Shown: positions 7,554-15,898, counted from the stretch's first letter. The stretch: 27,023 bases of DNA from WLMZ01 sp037139095 (GCA_037139095.1 JBAXHD010000035.1:1-27023), one strand, 5' to 3'. Notes: a model not told the origin generated them from the sequence alone. Made by a program: numbers and translations.

Positions 7554-8532
7554 GGATGAGCCGGGTGACCGTGTATGGGTCGACGTTGGCGTTTGGACGA
7601 CGATCTTCGGCGTAGCCCTTGCCTTCCTTGGCAACCTGCCATGGAATGCGCACCGATGCGCCACGGTTGCTGACGCCAAAGCTGAACTTGTTCCACGGTG
7701 CGGTCTCGTGCTTGCCGGTGAGGCGGCTCTCGATGTCGTGGCCGTAGTTCTTGACGTGAGCCTCAACGCGCTTGCTGAGAGCATGACAGGCCTTCTCGAT
7801 GGCCTTGTAGTCCTCGCGCATTGCCTTGGTGCTGAAGTTGGTGTGGGCGCCTGCGCCGTTCCAGTCGCCAGCGGCTGGCTTGGCATCGAAGCTGATGACT
7901 ACGTCGTAGTCCTCAGCGATGCGGTGCAACAGCCAACGGGCTACGTGCATGTGATCGCTGACGGTGAGGGCGTCGGCTGCGCCGATTTGGAACTCCCACT
8001 GGCCGGGCATGACTTCGGCGTTTGTGCCTTCGATCATCAAGCCGGCATCGAGGCACGCCTGAGTGTGCTCTTCGATGATCTCGCGACCCACAACACGTCC
8101 GGCGCCAACGCCGCAGTAGTACGGGCCCTGAGGGGCAGGGAAGCCATTGGTTGGGAAGCCCAACGGAGTGCCATCAAGCTTGAGCATGGTGTATTCCTGC
8201 TCGATGCCGTAGATCATCTCTTGCTTGGCGTACTTCTTGGCAGCCTTCTCGCAGGTGGCGCGAGTGTTGGTTGGGTGCGGCTTCATGTCGGCCGCCGACA
8301 ACACGTCGCACAGCACCAAGATGTTGGTGCCGCCACGGATTGGGTCTGGACATGAGAACACTGGACGCAACACGCAGTCGCTGCTCTCGCCGCCGGCCTG
8401 GTTGGTGGACGAACCGTCGAAGCCCCAGATTGGCGGGGTGGTGACGGAGTCCTTGAGAATCTTGGTCTTCGAACGGAGCAACGCAGTTGGCTCGGTTCCG
8501 TCGATCCAGATGTATTCAGCTTGATAGGCCAC
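7528..8532 (-). CDS. glnII: Glutamine synthetase type II (eukaryotic-type)
   Basis: 334 residues, the usual length of bacterial GSII enzymes, which were first described in Rhizobium and Streptomyces. It carries out the same reaction as GSI with a shorter subunit in a decameric fold. Signatures are IWGFDGSSTNQA, GIEQEYTML, GFPAPQGPYYCGVG, AEVMPGQWEFQIG, and WNGAGAHTNFST, then SNRGASVRIP near the C-terminus. All catalytic blocks are present. The GTG start at 8532 has a good SD (GGAAGGA) 7 nt upstream, unlike the leaderless genes around it. It is the first gene of the nitrogen cassette and ends at a strong terminator. The upstream region carries a GlnR-like operator, consistent with induction under nitrogen limitation as known for glnII of Streptomyces. 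Confidence 0.95.
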   Translation of the reverse strand: MAYQAEYIWIDGTEPTALLRSKTKILKDSVTTPPIWGFDGSSTNQAGGESSDCVLRPVFSCPDPIRGGTNILVLCDVLSAADMKPHPTNTRATCEKAAKKYAKQEMIYGIEQEYTMLKLDGTPLGFPTNGFPAPQGPYYCGVGAGRVVGREIIEEHTQACLDAGLMIEGTNAEVMPGQWEFQIGAADALTVSDHMHVARWLLHRIAEDYDVVISFDAKPAAGDWNGAGAHTNFSTKAMREDYKAIEKACHALSKRVEAHVKNYGHDIESRLTGKHETAPWNKFSFGVSNRGASVRIPWQVAKEGKGYAEDRRPNANVDPYTVTRLILETVCGAA

Positions 8533-8553
8533 TGGTGGTCCTTCCGAAATGGA

Positions 8554-8559
8554 AATGTA
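8554..8559 (-). promoter_or_regulatory. Candidate -10 of glnII
   Basis: On the - strand TACATT would start transcription near 8547, leaving a ~14-nt leader that contains the SD GGAAGGA. No TTGACA-like -35 lies 16-18 bp upstream, which fits an activator-dependent promoter. Confidence 0.45.
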
Positions 8560-8587
8560 GAGGGCCCGGTGAGTGTGCCGGTCGGGG

Positions 8588-8625
8588 GTTTCGACCCCGT
8601 TGCCCGTTTGTGAACGCTGTGTGAA
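8588..8625 (-). promoter_or_regulatory. Putative GlnR operator upstream of glnII
   Basis: On the - strand four pentamers TTCAC, TTCAC, GCAAC and GAAAC are each separated by exactly 6 nt, giving an 11-bp period. On the + strand they read GTTTC (8588), GTTGC (8599), GTGAA (8610) and GTGAA (8621). The published actinobacterial GlnR consensus is gTnAC-n6-GaAAc, often duplicated with 6-nt spacing. The last box is a perfect b-site, and boxes 1 and 3 each match 4 of 5 a-site positions. The site is centred about 60 bp upstream of the inferred glnII start, a typical activator position. Confidence 0.6.
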
Positions 8626-8707
8626 CTCGCCCGGCGTCGTTGCCGTGCAGGTTTGGTCACTTTATCGAACGCAGGTCAATGGCGGAAAGTCCTGAGAAAC
8701 GCAGTGG

Positions 8708-8722
8708 TATGGTCAGCGCCGA
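8708..8722 (+). promoter_or_regulatory. Near-leaderless -10 before the unknown gene at 8723
   Basis: TATGGT (8708-8713) lies 9 nt before the ATG. A start 7 nt downstream would leave a 2-nt leader, with no SD. The same hexamer precedes dut. Confidence 0.4.
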
Positions 8723-9601
8723 ATGTCTGCCAGTAATCGCCGCCCGAGCCGTCGAGTTGTCGTCATTGCCGCGGTCGTGATGCTGGCTCTGGTTGTTGGC
8801 GTAGTAATTCGGCTCGGCCGAAGCAACACCACTCCGGTAGTTGCCATCAACCACGGCACCGGCAAGAACGACTTGGTCGTGAGCATTGGGTTTGCGGGGG
8901 GCTTTGTGTCGCCAGGCTCGGCCTTCGCGTCAGCGCCCACGTTGCTCATCAGCGGAGATGGACGGCTGATTGCCCCGGGTGCCCAGACCCAACAGTTCCC
9001 CGGCCCGCTGCTGGCGCCGCTGTTCGAGCGCACCATCACCGAGGCAGCAATTCAGAAGATTCTGAACTTCGCCGATGCGTCGCAGTTGCTCCATAAGCCG
9101 CCGGTGTATGTGGCCGAGCTCAATATTGCTGACGCGCCCAACACGGTGGTGGTGCTGTCCGCAAACGGGCAGACCTACACGCATTCGGCGTATGCACTTG
9201 GTTCCGATACGCCCGCGCAGACTCCGGCGCGCCAGTCGTTGGCCGATTTCGTAGCGGCGCTGGGCGACATCAGCAAATACGTCGGTGCCCGCAACTTGGG
9301 TAGCGAGACACCGTTCGTTGCTACGCAATATCGCGTGCAGGCTCGCAAGATCTCAGCCGCCGATATTGCCGCCATTGCTCCGAAACCCAACACGGTGGCG
9401 TGGCCCGCGGCGGCCGGTGTGTCGCTTGCTTCGGCAGGTCAGTGCGTCGTGGTTCAGGCAGCCGATGTGCAGGCCTTGTTTGCCGCCGCCAAGCAGACCA
9501 CTGTGTTTACCGATCAGGGCGTGTCGTATCAGCTCGCAGTTGCTGCGATGTTGCCGGGCGATACGTGTGGCTCCGCAGAATTGTCAGTGCCCACTACATA
9601 A
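8723..9601 (+). CDS. Membrane-anchored extracytoplasmic protein of unknown function
   Basis: 292 residues. A basic N-terminus (SASNRRPSRR) precedes one hydrophobic segment (VVVIAAVVMLALVVGVVI), followed by a long body rich in Ala, Val and Thr, so it is a signal-anchored protein facing outward. The body contains SGDGRLIAPGAQ, FPGPLLAPLFERTITEAAIQ and a C-terminal part with two cysteines (AGQCVV and GDTCGSA) that could form a disulfide. No catalytic motif or named domain is recognised. It is divergent from glnII with 190 bp between, and the putative GlnR operator lies 98-135 bp upstream, so shared nitrogen control is possible. It ends 41 nt before nadE, which has its own promoter. Confidence 0.8.
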   Translation: MSASNRRPSRRVVVIAAVVMLALVVGVVIRLGRSNTTPVVAINHGTGKNDLVVSIGFAGGFVSPGSAFASAPTLLISGDGRLIAPGAQTQQFPGPLLAPLFERTITEAAIQKILNFADASQLLHKPPVYVAELNIADAPNTVVVLSANGQTYTHSAYALGSDTPAQTPARQSLADFVAALGDISKYVGARNLGSETPFVATQYRVQARKISAADIAAIAPKPNTVAWPAAAGVSLASAGQCVVVQAADVQALFAAAKQTTVFTDQGVSYQLAVAAMLPGDTCGSAELSVPTT

Positions 9602-9630
9602 CTCCGCCACAGCCCAGCCGCCTGTTTCGG

Positions 9631-9642
9631 TAGCCTGCCGCT
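9631..9642 (+). promoter_or_regulatory. Leaderless -10 element of nadE
   Basis: TAGCCT (9631-9636) is followed by 6 nt and the GTG start. No SD is present. The identical hexamer precedes asd at 14774. Confidence 0.6.
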
Positions 9643-11361
9643 GTGACTCGGCTTCGCATTGCGCTTGCGCAGATAAATCCAACCGTTGGCGATCTGCAGG
9701 GCAACCTCGCCAAGATCCTCGATTACTACGATCGGGCCGAGGCCGCGCAGTGCCACATCGTTGCATTCCCTGAGTTGTGCATCACCGGCTACCCGCCCGA
9801 AGATCTCGTGTTGAAGCCGCGATTCGTCAGCGACAACAAAGAGGTGTTGGCTGCCATTGCCGCGCGAACCGGTAACTGCGTTGCCGTTGTTGGCTTCGTC
9901 GAGAGCGATCGCGACCTGTACAACGCCGCTGCGGTGTGCGCTGGCGGCGAGATCAAAGGCACGTATCGCAAACGGCTGCTGCCCAACTACGGCGTGTTCG
10001 ACGAGGCTCGCTACTTCACTCCCGGCGATGAAAGCGACCAACTCGAGCTGTATGTCATCGGTGGCGTCAAGGTTGGCGTCAGCATCTGTGAAGACATCTG
10101 GAGCCCCGTAGGCCCGCTCGCCGCGCAGGCGGCCGGTGGTGCCGAGCTCAACATCAACATCAACGGCTCGCCATATCACCGCGGCAAGGTCGAGAGCCGC
10201 GAGAGCATGCTGTCCACTCGCGCTGCCGACGCCAGCTGCGCATTGGTCTACGTGAACCAAGTGTGCGGTCAAGACGAGTTGGTATTCGACGGCGCCTCAA
10301 TGGTGTTCGACGCCGACGGCAATCTGCTGGCGCGCGCTGCTCAGTTCGAAGAAGAACTGCTCATTACCGACATCGATATTGCGCCGGTGTTCCGCAAGCG
10401 CTTGCTCGATCCTCGAGGCCGGGCTACCGACACTCTGTTGCCAACGGTGTTCATCAGCAATGAGTCCGGGGCTCAACTCCACGAGTCCCCAGCTCGCCTC
10501 GCGCCGTTGCTCGACCCTGTTGCCGAGATGTATCAGGCGCTCGTGCTCGGCACGCGTGACTATGTGCACAAGAACAAGTTCACCGATGTGGTCATTGGTT
10601 TGTCGGGTGGCATCGACTCGTCCATCGTTGCCTGTGCGGCAGTCGATGCCTTGGGCGCCGATCATGTGCATGGTGTCTCCATGCCGTCGCGCTACAGCAG
10701 CGACGGCTCAAAGACCGACGCCAAAGCATTGGCCGACAACCTCGGAATCGATTACCGCACAGTGGCCATCGAGCCTGCCTTCAGCGCCTATCTCGAGATG
10801 CTTGCTCCGTCGTTTGCTGATCGCGAGCCCGATCTCACCGAAGAGAATCTGCAGAGCCGTGTGCGTGGCACCACCCTGATGGCGCTCTCGAACAAGTTCG
10901 GATGGATGGTGCTGACCACCGGCAACAAGAGCGAGATGGCCGTTGGGTACTTCACTATTTACGGCGACAGCGTGGGCGGCTATGCGGTCATCAAAGACGT
11001 CTTCAAGACAAGCGTGTACGACCTGTGCCGCTACGTGAATCAGCGCGCCGGTCACGAGATCATCCCCGAGGATGTCATCACTAAACCGCCGTCGGCCGAG
11101 CTACGTCCCGATCAGCGCGACGACCAGTCGCTTCCCCCATACGAAGTACTCGACCCGATTCTTGAGATGTATATCGAGGAGGATCGCATCGCCACCGAGA
11201 TCATTGCGGCGGGTCACGACGAAGCCATGGTGCGACGCATCACCCGCCTTGTCGACACCAACGAATACAAGCGGCGTCAGTGTCCTCCGGGGGTACGGGT
11301 GAGTATCAAGGCGTTCGGCAAAGATCGCCGACTGCCGATTACAACCACGTACCGAGGCTGA
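9643..11361 (+). CDS. nadE: Glutamine-dependent NAD+ synthetase
   Basis: 572 residues in two domains. The N-terminal nitrilase-type glutaminase has the full triad: Glu44 (FPELCITGYPPEDL), Lys110 (YRKRLLPNYGVFDE) and Cys149 (GVSICEDIW). It releases ammonia from glutamine. The C-terminal synthetase (from ~300) has the ATP pyrophosphatase loop SGGIDSS (321-327), then LMALSNKFGWMVLTTGNKSE and GGYAVIKDVFKT. It converts deamido-NAD to NAD, the last step of the pathway. The fused architecture means it uses glutamine, the product of the adjacent synthetases. At ~572 residues it belongs to the shorter bacterial glutamine-dependent forms. The start is GTG at 9643, set by the -10 spacing and the conserved RIALAQINPTVGD. 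Its 3' end overlaps the convergent MFS gene by 23 nt. Confidence 0.95.
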   Translation: MTRLRIALAQINPTVGDLQGNLAKILDYYDRAEAAQCHIVAFPELCITGYPPEDLVLKPRFVSDNKEVLAAIAARTGNCVAVVGFVESDRDLYNAAAVCAGGEIKGTYRKRLLPNYGVFDEARYFTPGDESDQLELYVIGGVKVGVSICEDIWSPVGPLAAQAAGGAELNININGSPYHRGKVESRESMLSTRAADASCALVYVNQVCGQDELVFDGASMVFDADGNLLARAAQFEEELLITDIDIAPVFRKRLLDPRGRATDTLLPTVFISNESGAQLHESPARLAPLLDPVAEMYQALVLGTRDYVHKNKFTDVVIGLSGGIDSSIVACAAVDALGADHVHGVSMPSRYSSDGSKTDAKALADNLGIDYRTVAIEPAFSAYLEMLAPSFADREPDLTEENLQSRVRGTTLMALSNKFGWMVLTTGNKSEMAVGYFTIYGDSVGGYAVIKDVFKTSVYDLCRYVNQRAGHEIIPEDVITKPPSAELRPDQRDDQSLPPYEVLDPILEMYIEEDRIATEIIAAGHDEAMVRRITRLVDTNEYKRRQCPPGVRVSIKAFGKDRRLPITTTYRG

Positions 11362-12523
11362 CCCGATAACGCCATTGGCTCAACACGGTGATGGCCGCGC
11401 AACACGCGCCAAGTGCTGCCGGAAGCCACATGCCGTGCGCCGCAAACGCGGCGGTGGCCGGAGCCGACATCAATGCTCTGCCCAAGGTGCCGCCGGCAAT
11501 CACGAAGCCGATTCCCATCGACGGATGCTCAGGCACCAGGTGGCTGGCTAAGGGCAACGCCGAGACGATTGCGAACTCGAACGATCCGATGTACAACGCC
11601 AAGATTGGCAACGCGATGTACACGTGGCTTTGGGTGACTGCGAGCGCAATGCCAAATGGAATGATCAGCGCCGCGCCAGAGATGGCCGAGCGTTGCTTGC
11701 CCCAGAGATCTGAGAAACGAATCATCGACGAAGTGGCGACGAGTTCTATGGCGCCAAACCCGAAGATAACCATGGCGATGTTGGTGTCGTTGAAACCAAA
11801 GTTGTCCTTCAGCCACTTGCCGAACGTGACGTACACACTTTGCGCAGAAGCGGTAAGGGCAATCATCCCGACGATGACCCACCAGCCTTTGCCGAGCCGG
11901 GGCTTCACGTGATCAGCCGTTCGTGGTACTCGTACCGGAGCTACTTCATCGGGCAGGCGCTGACGCAAGAAGGCCGAGCAGCAAATGATTGCAACCGCGG
12001 CAACTGCGTAACCCCATCGCCATGATGTGACACCGGTGACGAGTCCCATGATGACGACGCCGATGAACAGGCTGCCAGCCCATGCAGTTTCGGTGAGGCC
12101 AACGACTCGGCCGCGTTGCTCATACGCAACGCGATCAGAAATCCACGAAATGACTCCGACGTCGAACACGATCTTGGCCATCGTGAGGAGCGCGAGGCAC
12201 ACTCCCAACTGGTAGACATTTCGGCTTGCAGCGCAACCGGTGACTGCTACCGAGAGCACCAGCAAGCCACTGCAGATGCTGGTGCGTCGTGAGGCCCGGA
12301 TGGCGATGCGCCCCAGTATTGGAGCGCCGAGTCCGCCGAGTTCGCCCACGGCGAGGGCAGCTCCCACGGCCGGCAGGGAGGCGTGCATATTGCCTGAGAT
12401 CGTGGCGAGGAAGGGCGGCGCGAATCGATACGCGCTGTTGGCACCAATCTTGGCGATGGTGAGCGGAGTGATTGCCCGGCGCACAGCGGGCGCATATGAG
12501 GTATCGAGGCGGGCGGACAACAC
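11339..12523 (-). CDS. MFS transporter, 12-TM type
   Basis: 394 residues, a strongly hydrophobic major facilitator protein with about 12 membrane segments. A basic/polar central loop (RQRLPDEVAPVRVPRTADHVKPRLGKG, ~190-215) separates the two six-helix halves. In the first half RIAIRASRR lies after TM2 at the position of the MFS motif A loop. The second half contains FSDLWGKQRS, the matching repeat. The substrate cannot be read from the sequence. Efflux of small molecules is a common role for this size, but uptake is equally possible. The GTG start follows TACTGT by 8 nt, so the mRNA is nearly leaderless. It stands alone, convergent with nadE and divergent from aspartokinase. Confidence 0.85.
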   Translation of the reverse strand: MLSARLDTSYAPAVRRAITPLTIAKIGANSAYRFAPPFLATISGNMHASLPAVGAALAVGELGGLGAPILGRIAIRASRRTSICSGLLVLSVAVTGCAASRNVYQLGVCLALLTMAKIVFDVGVISWISDRVAYEQRGRVVGLTETAWAGSLFIGVVIMGLVTGVTSWRWGYAVAAVAIICCSAFLRQRLPDEVAPVRVPRTADHVKPRLGKGWWVIVGMIALTASAQSVYVTFGKWLKDNFGFNDTNIAMVIFGFGAIELVATSSMIRFSDLWGKQRSAISGAALIIPFGIALAVTQSHVYIALPILALYIGSFEFAIVSALPLASHLVPEHPSMGIGFVIAGGTLGRALMSAPATAAFAAHGMWLPAALGACCAAITVLSQWRYRVSLGTWL

Positions 12524-12618
12524 GGGTGGTCACAGTATCCACATTGAGGGTCGAACGAGTCCGTTAGGCGTTGTGTGTGCATGCGCAGTCGTGTCGCGGT
12601 GTCATGGCTTCCGACCGA

Positions 12619-12633
12619 TAACCTGTCCAACCC
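12619..12633 (+). promoter_or_regulatory. Near-leaderless -10 of the aspartokinase gene
   Basis: TAACCT (12619-12624) lies 9 nt before the GTG start, inside GATAACCTG. No SD lies between, and the inferred leader is about 2 nt. Confidence 0.4.
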
Positions 12634-13884
12634 GTGGCCCTGATTGTTCAAAAGTTTGGCGGTACTTCGGTAGCCGACCCCGATCGCATGCGTGCGGTTG
12701 CCGAACATGTCGCGTTCACCAAGCGTCACGGCAACGATGTCGTTGTCGTTGTAAGCGCGATGGGCAAGACCACCGACAACCTCATTGCATTGGCCTCGCA
12801 GGTTTCCAATACTCGCTCGGGTCGCGAGATGGACATGTTGCTCACCACGGGCGAACGCATGTCTGCCGCATTGGTCTGTATGGCCATCAGCGATCTCGGC
12901 ATCGATGCGGTCAGCTTCACCGGTAGCCAAGTGGGCATCATCACCGATAACAAGCACGGCAAGGCCAAGATCACTGAGGTCAAGGGTGACCGTGTGCGCG
13001 AGGCGTTAGCTCAGGGCAAGGTGTGTGTTGTCGCTGGCTTCCAAGGTGTGAGCAACGAGAACGAAATCACCACGCTTGGTCGTGGTGCCAGCGATCTCAC
13101 TGCATCAGCACTTGCGCAGGCACTCAACGCCGATGCCTGCGAGATCTACACCGATGTCACCGGCGTGTTCACCGCCGACCCACGTATCGTGCCGCAAGCC
13201 CGCAAGTTGGCGCACGTCAACTTCGACGAAATGCTCGAGATGGCGGGTGCCGGCAGCAAAGTGCTCGCACTGCGCAGCGTCGAGTTTGCTCGTAATCACA
13301 ATGTTCCCCTCCATGTCCGTTCGAGCTTCACTTGGGAGCCGGGCACATGGGTGAGCTCGAAGGAGCCAGGCATGGAAGAGCCCATCGTTTCGGGTGTTGT
13401 CACCGACACCAGCGAAGCCAAGGTCACCGTTATTGGTGTGCCCGACCGTCCCGGTATCTCAGCGGCGTTGTTTGAGCCGCTCGCTGACGCCAACGTGAAC
13501 GTCGACATGATCGTGCAGAACACCTCGAAAGAGGGAACCACCGACATCAGCTTCACGATGCCGAAGGCCGACATGGCCGTGGCCGAGCAGATCGTTGCCC
13601 GTGTCGCAGCCGAGATCGGTGCGGTTGGGGTGAACCACAACGCAAGCATCTCCAAGATCAGCCTCGTTGGTGCCGGCATGAAGACCAGCCCTGGCATCGC
13701 TGCCAAGATGTTCCGGGTGTTGGCCGACAACGGCGTGAACATCGAGATGATCTCTACGTCCACCATCCGCATCAGCGTGGTGTGTTCGGCAGCCGATCTC
13801 GAAACGGCTGCCCGCTGTTTGCACACGGCGTTTGGTCTCGACAGTGGCCAGGCCTACGCAGCGCCACTTCCCGAGCGCAAGTGA
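12634..13884 (+). CDS. lysC: Aspartate kinase
   Basis: 416 residues. It phosphorylates aspartate, the first step to lysine, threonine and methionine. It begins ALIVQKFGGTSVADPDRM, the standard ATP-site start, followed by VVVSAMGKTTDNL, TTGERMSAAL and GRGASDLTASALA. The C-terminal part holds tandem ACT domains (VTVIGVPDRPGISAALFEPLADA and SLVGAGMKTSPGIAAKMFRVLADNGVN), which bind the inhibitory amino acids. The length fits the alpha-type subunit of actinobacterial aspartokinases. Such genes often also make the C-terminal half from an internal start, which I cannot confirm here. The GTG start is set by the conserved N-terminus. The stop overlaps the methyltransferase start by 4 nt, and asd follows one gene later. 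Confidence 0.95.
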   Translation: MALIVQKFGGTSVADPDRMRAVAEHVAFTKRHGNDVVVVVSAMGKTTDNLIALASQVSNTRSGREMDMLLTTGERMSAALVCMAISDLGIDAVSFTGSQVGIITDNKHGKAKITEVKGDRVREALAQGKVCVVAGFQGVSNENEITTLGRGASDLTASALAQALNADACEIYTDVTGVFTADPRIVPQARKLAHVNFDEMLEMAGAGSKVLALRSVEFARNHNVPLHVRSSFTWEPGTWVSSKEPGMEEPIVSGVVTDTSEAKVTVIGVPDRPGISAALFEPLADANVNVDMIVQNTSKEGTTDISFTMPKADMAVAEQIVARVAAEIGAVGVNHNASISKISLVGAGMKTSPGIAAKMFRVLADNGVNIEMISTSTIRISVVCSAADLETAARCLHTAFGLDSGQAYAAPLPERK

Positions 13885-14717
13885 GTCGTCGTCCCCAACT
13901 TGTCCCTTGGCGCACAGCTGGTCGCGTCAGCGAAGGCCAGAAATCTGCCGACGATGTCGTGCGCGAAATTGGTTGGGTATTCAATAACGAAACCGGCGAG
14001 ACCCTCGATCTTGCTGAGTTCACCAATACTGGCGACCACGAAATTTTCGCGTACCTCGAGGCCTTTCGACTTCGCACCGACGATCTGCCCAAGCAGACCA
14101 TCGTCGAGATCGGCTCGGGCATTGGCCGCATGACCGCTGGTTTCAGCCGGGCCTTTGCGCAAGTGATTGCCTGCGATCTCGATGCCGCCTTTCTCGAGCG
14201 TTGTCGACAAACAGTTGCGCAGTTCGGCGAGGTGTCGCGGTTGCGCACCTGTCATGTTGCCGATGGGCGCACATTGGCCATCTCCGATGGCGAGGCCGAT
14301 ATTGCCTTCAGCTACATCACGTTGCAGCACTGTCAGCACGACGACGCGTTGTCGTTGGTTACCGAGGCAGCCCGGGTGACCAAGCCGGGCGGACACGTTG
14401 CGCTCAACTTCCGCACATGGCAACCCATCGATCTGGCGTTGTGGCCGTTGGGCAAGTTGATGCGAGCACTGTGGCGCTTGCCGCGCGTTGGCCCGTGGCT
14501 TGCCCGTCGTCGAATGGCTTCACGATTGGGTTGGCAGGCCAACCGTTTGTCACCCGACGAGGTCTCACGCCACCTCGCTGACCTGCCCTACAAGTTTGCA
14601 ACCCGGGTGATTTACCACTCGCCGCATCGTCGCCTCAAGGCTCGCACGGATGCCGAATTGCGCACATTCGAGGGCGTGAACCGCAGCCACTGGTGGCTCA
14701 TTGCGGAACGTTCGTAG
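13881..14717 (+). CDS. Class I SAM-dependent methyltransferase, substrate unknown
   Basis: 278 residues from GTG at 13881, which overlaps the lysC stop as GTGA. The frame continues upstream inside lysC, but the overlap start fits the local style. The SAM fold is clear: motif I VEIGSGIGRMTAGFS, acidic end of strand 2 ACDLDAAFLE, motif post-I VADGRTL, motif IV ADIAFSYITLQHC, and the following TKPGGHVALNFRTW. The N-terminal ~60 residues (EIGWVFNNETGETLDLAEF) and the basic C-terminal region (RRLKARTDAELRTFEG) are not familiar. It most resembles generic methyltransferase domain 11 proteins. Its position between two aspartate-pathway genes is unusual but does not reveal a substrate. Confidence 0.82.
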   Translation: MSRRPQLVPWRTAGRVSEGQKSADDVVREIGWVFNNETGETLDLAEFTNTGDHEIFAYLEAFRLRTDDLPKQTIVEIGSGIGRMTAGFSRAFAQVIACDLDAAFLERCRQTVAQFGEVSRLRTCHVADGRTLAISDGEADIAFSYITLQHCQHDDALSLVTEAARVTKPGGHVALNFRTWQPIDLALWPLGKLMRALWRLPRVGPWLARRRMASRLGWQANRLSPDEVSRHLADLPYKFATRVIYHSPHRRLKARTDAELRTFEGVNRSHWWLIAERS

Positions 14718-14773
14718 CGCTATCGGCGCTGCTTGGAGCACTAATTCCCAATCGATCTGGCGCACTTTGGCGT

Positions 14774-14786
14774 TAGCCTCGGTCGC
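14774..14786 (+). promoter_or_regulatory. Leaderless -10 element of asd
   Basis: TAGCCT (14774-14779) is followed by 7 nt and the ATG at 14787, with no SD. It gives asd its own promoter although it is downstream of lysC. Confidence 0.6.
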
Positions 14787-15806
14787 ATGAAAATTGGCGT
14801 GGTGGGAGCAACAGGTCAGGTTGGCAGCGTCATGCGCGCCATCCTCGCCGAACGGAATTTTCCGGTCAGCGACATTCGTTTCTTTGCGTCGTCGCGTTCG
14901 GCCGGCACCACCTTGCCGTGGGGCGATCGCCAGATCACGGTCGAGGACGCTGAGACCGCCGATCCATCAGGCCTCGACATCGCCCTGTTCAGCAGTGGCG
15001 CTTCGTCGTCTCGCGAGCTGGCACCGCGTTTTGCGGCCGCTGGCGTGATGGTCATCGACAACTCGTCGGCGTGGCGCATGGACCCCGAGGTTCCGCTCAT
15101 TGTCAGCGAGGTCAATCCCGGCGAAATCGCCAATGCCCGCAAGCGCATCATCGCCAACCCCAACTGCACCACCATGGCGGCCATGCCCGTGCTCAAGCCA
15201 TTGCACGACGAGGCCGGCCTTGTGCGCCTCATTGTCAGTACGTATCAGGCCGTCAGCGGCGGCGGTCTCGCCGGTGTCGACGAACTCGATAAGCAGGCGC
15301 GCCAAGTGGCCGATCACGCCCGCGACTTCACGTATCACGGCGATGCGGTTGCGATGCCTACGCCAACCAAGTTCACCAAGCCCATCGCCTTCAACGTGTT
15401 GCCCTTTGCTGGCAAGTACGTAGACGATGGCTCGTTCGAGACCGACGAAGAGCAAAAGCTGCGCTTTGAGAGCCGCAAGATCTTGTCGATTCCCGAGTTG
15501 CGTGTCAGTGGCACGTGCGTGCGCGTGCCGGTCTTCACTGGCCATTCGCTCAGCATCAACGCCGAGTTCGAGCGTCCCATCAGTGTTGCCCGTGCCCTCG
15601 AACTGCTCTGCGCCGCGCCGGGTGTCGAGTTGCTCGATGTGCCTACACCGCTCGAGGCTGCGGGCGCTGACCCAAGCTTCGTGGGCCGTGTGCGCTCCGA
15701 TTCATCGGTCGATGGCGGCCGTGGCTTGGTGCTGTTCGTGAGCAACGACAACCTGCGCAAGGGCGCTGCCCTCAACGCCGTGCAAATCGCCGAACTCTTC
15801 CTCTAA
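14787..15806 (+). CDS. asd: Aspartate-semialdehyde dehydrogenase
   Basis: 339 residues. It reduces aspartyl phosphate to aspartate semialdehyde with NADPH, the step after aspartokinase. The N-terminal Rossmann motif is IGVVGATGQVGSVM. FFASSRSAG supplies the NADP phosphate-binding serines and arginine, DNSSAWRMD follows, and the catalytic cysteine is Cys127 in NPNCTTMAAM. YQAVSGGGLAGVDEL and the late GHSLSINAEF (active-site His) are also intact. The length matches the Gram-positive type enzyme. The ATG start is fixed by the -10 spacing and by the conserved MKIGVVGATG. It ends at TAA 15804-15806 before a 207-bp intergenic stretch with a hairpin repeat. Confidence 0.96.
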   Translation: MKIGVVGATGQVGSVMRAILAERNFPVSDIRFFASSRSAGTTLPWGDRQITVEDAETADPSGLDIALFSSGASSSRELAPRFAAAGVMVIDNSSAWRMDPEVPLIVSEVNPGEIANARKRIIANPNCTTMAAMPVLKPLHDEAGLVRLIVSTYQAVSGGGLAGVDELDKQARQVADHARDFTYHGDAVAMPTPTKFTKPIAFNVLPFAGKYVDDGSFETDEEQKLRFESRKILSIPELRVSGTCVRVPVFTGHSLSINAEFERPISVARALELLCAAPGVELLDVPTPLEAAGADPSFVGRVRSDSSVDGGRGLVLFVSNDNLRKGAALNAVQIAELFL

Positions 15807-15898
15807 CCCGCGCCCGGTATCGCCGCGCCGCCCTCCAACGTCTCGCGTTCCCGAGTTCCCCGCGTTCCCGCGCCCGACGCGACCGACCCGTCCGACGA

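Noticed and set aside
8533..8722. Glutamine riboswitch (glnA RNA motif) upstream of glnII
   Set aside because: The inferred leader is only about 14 nt, and I do not see the conserved core of that motif.
13782..13880. N-terminal extension of the methyltransferase inside lysC
   Set aside because: The extra residues look like an out-of-frame reading of lysC. The GTGA overlap start is typical of this window.
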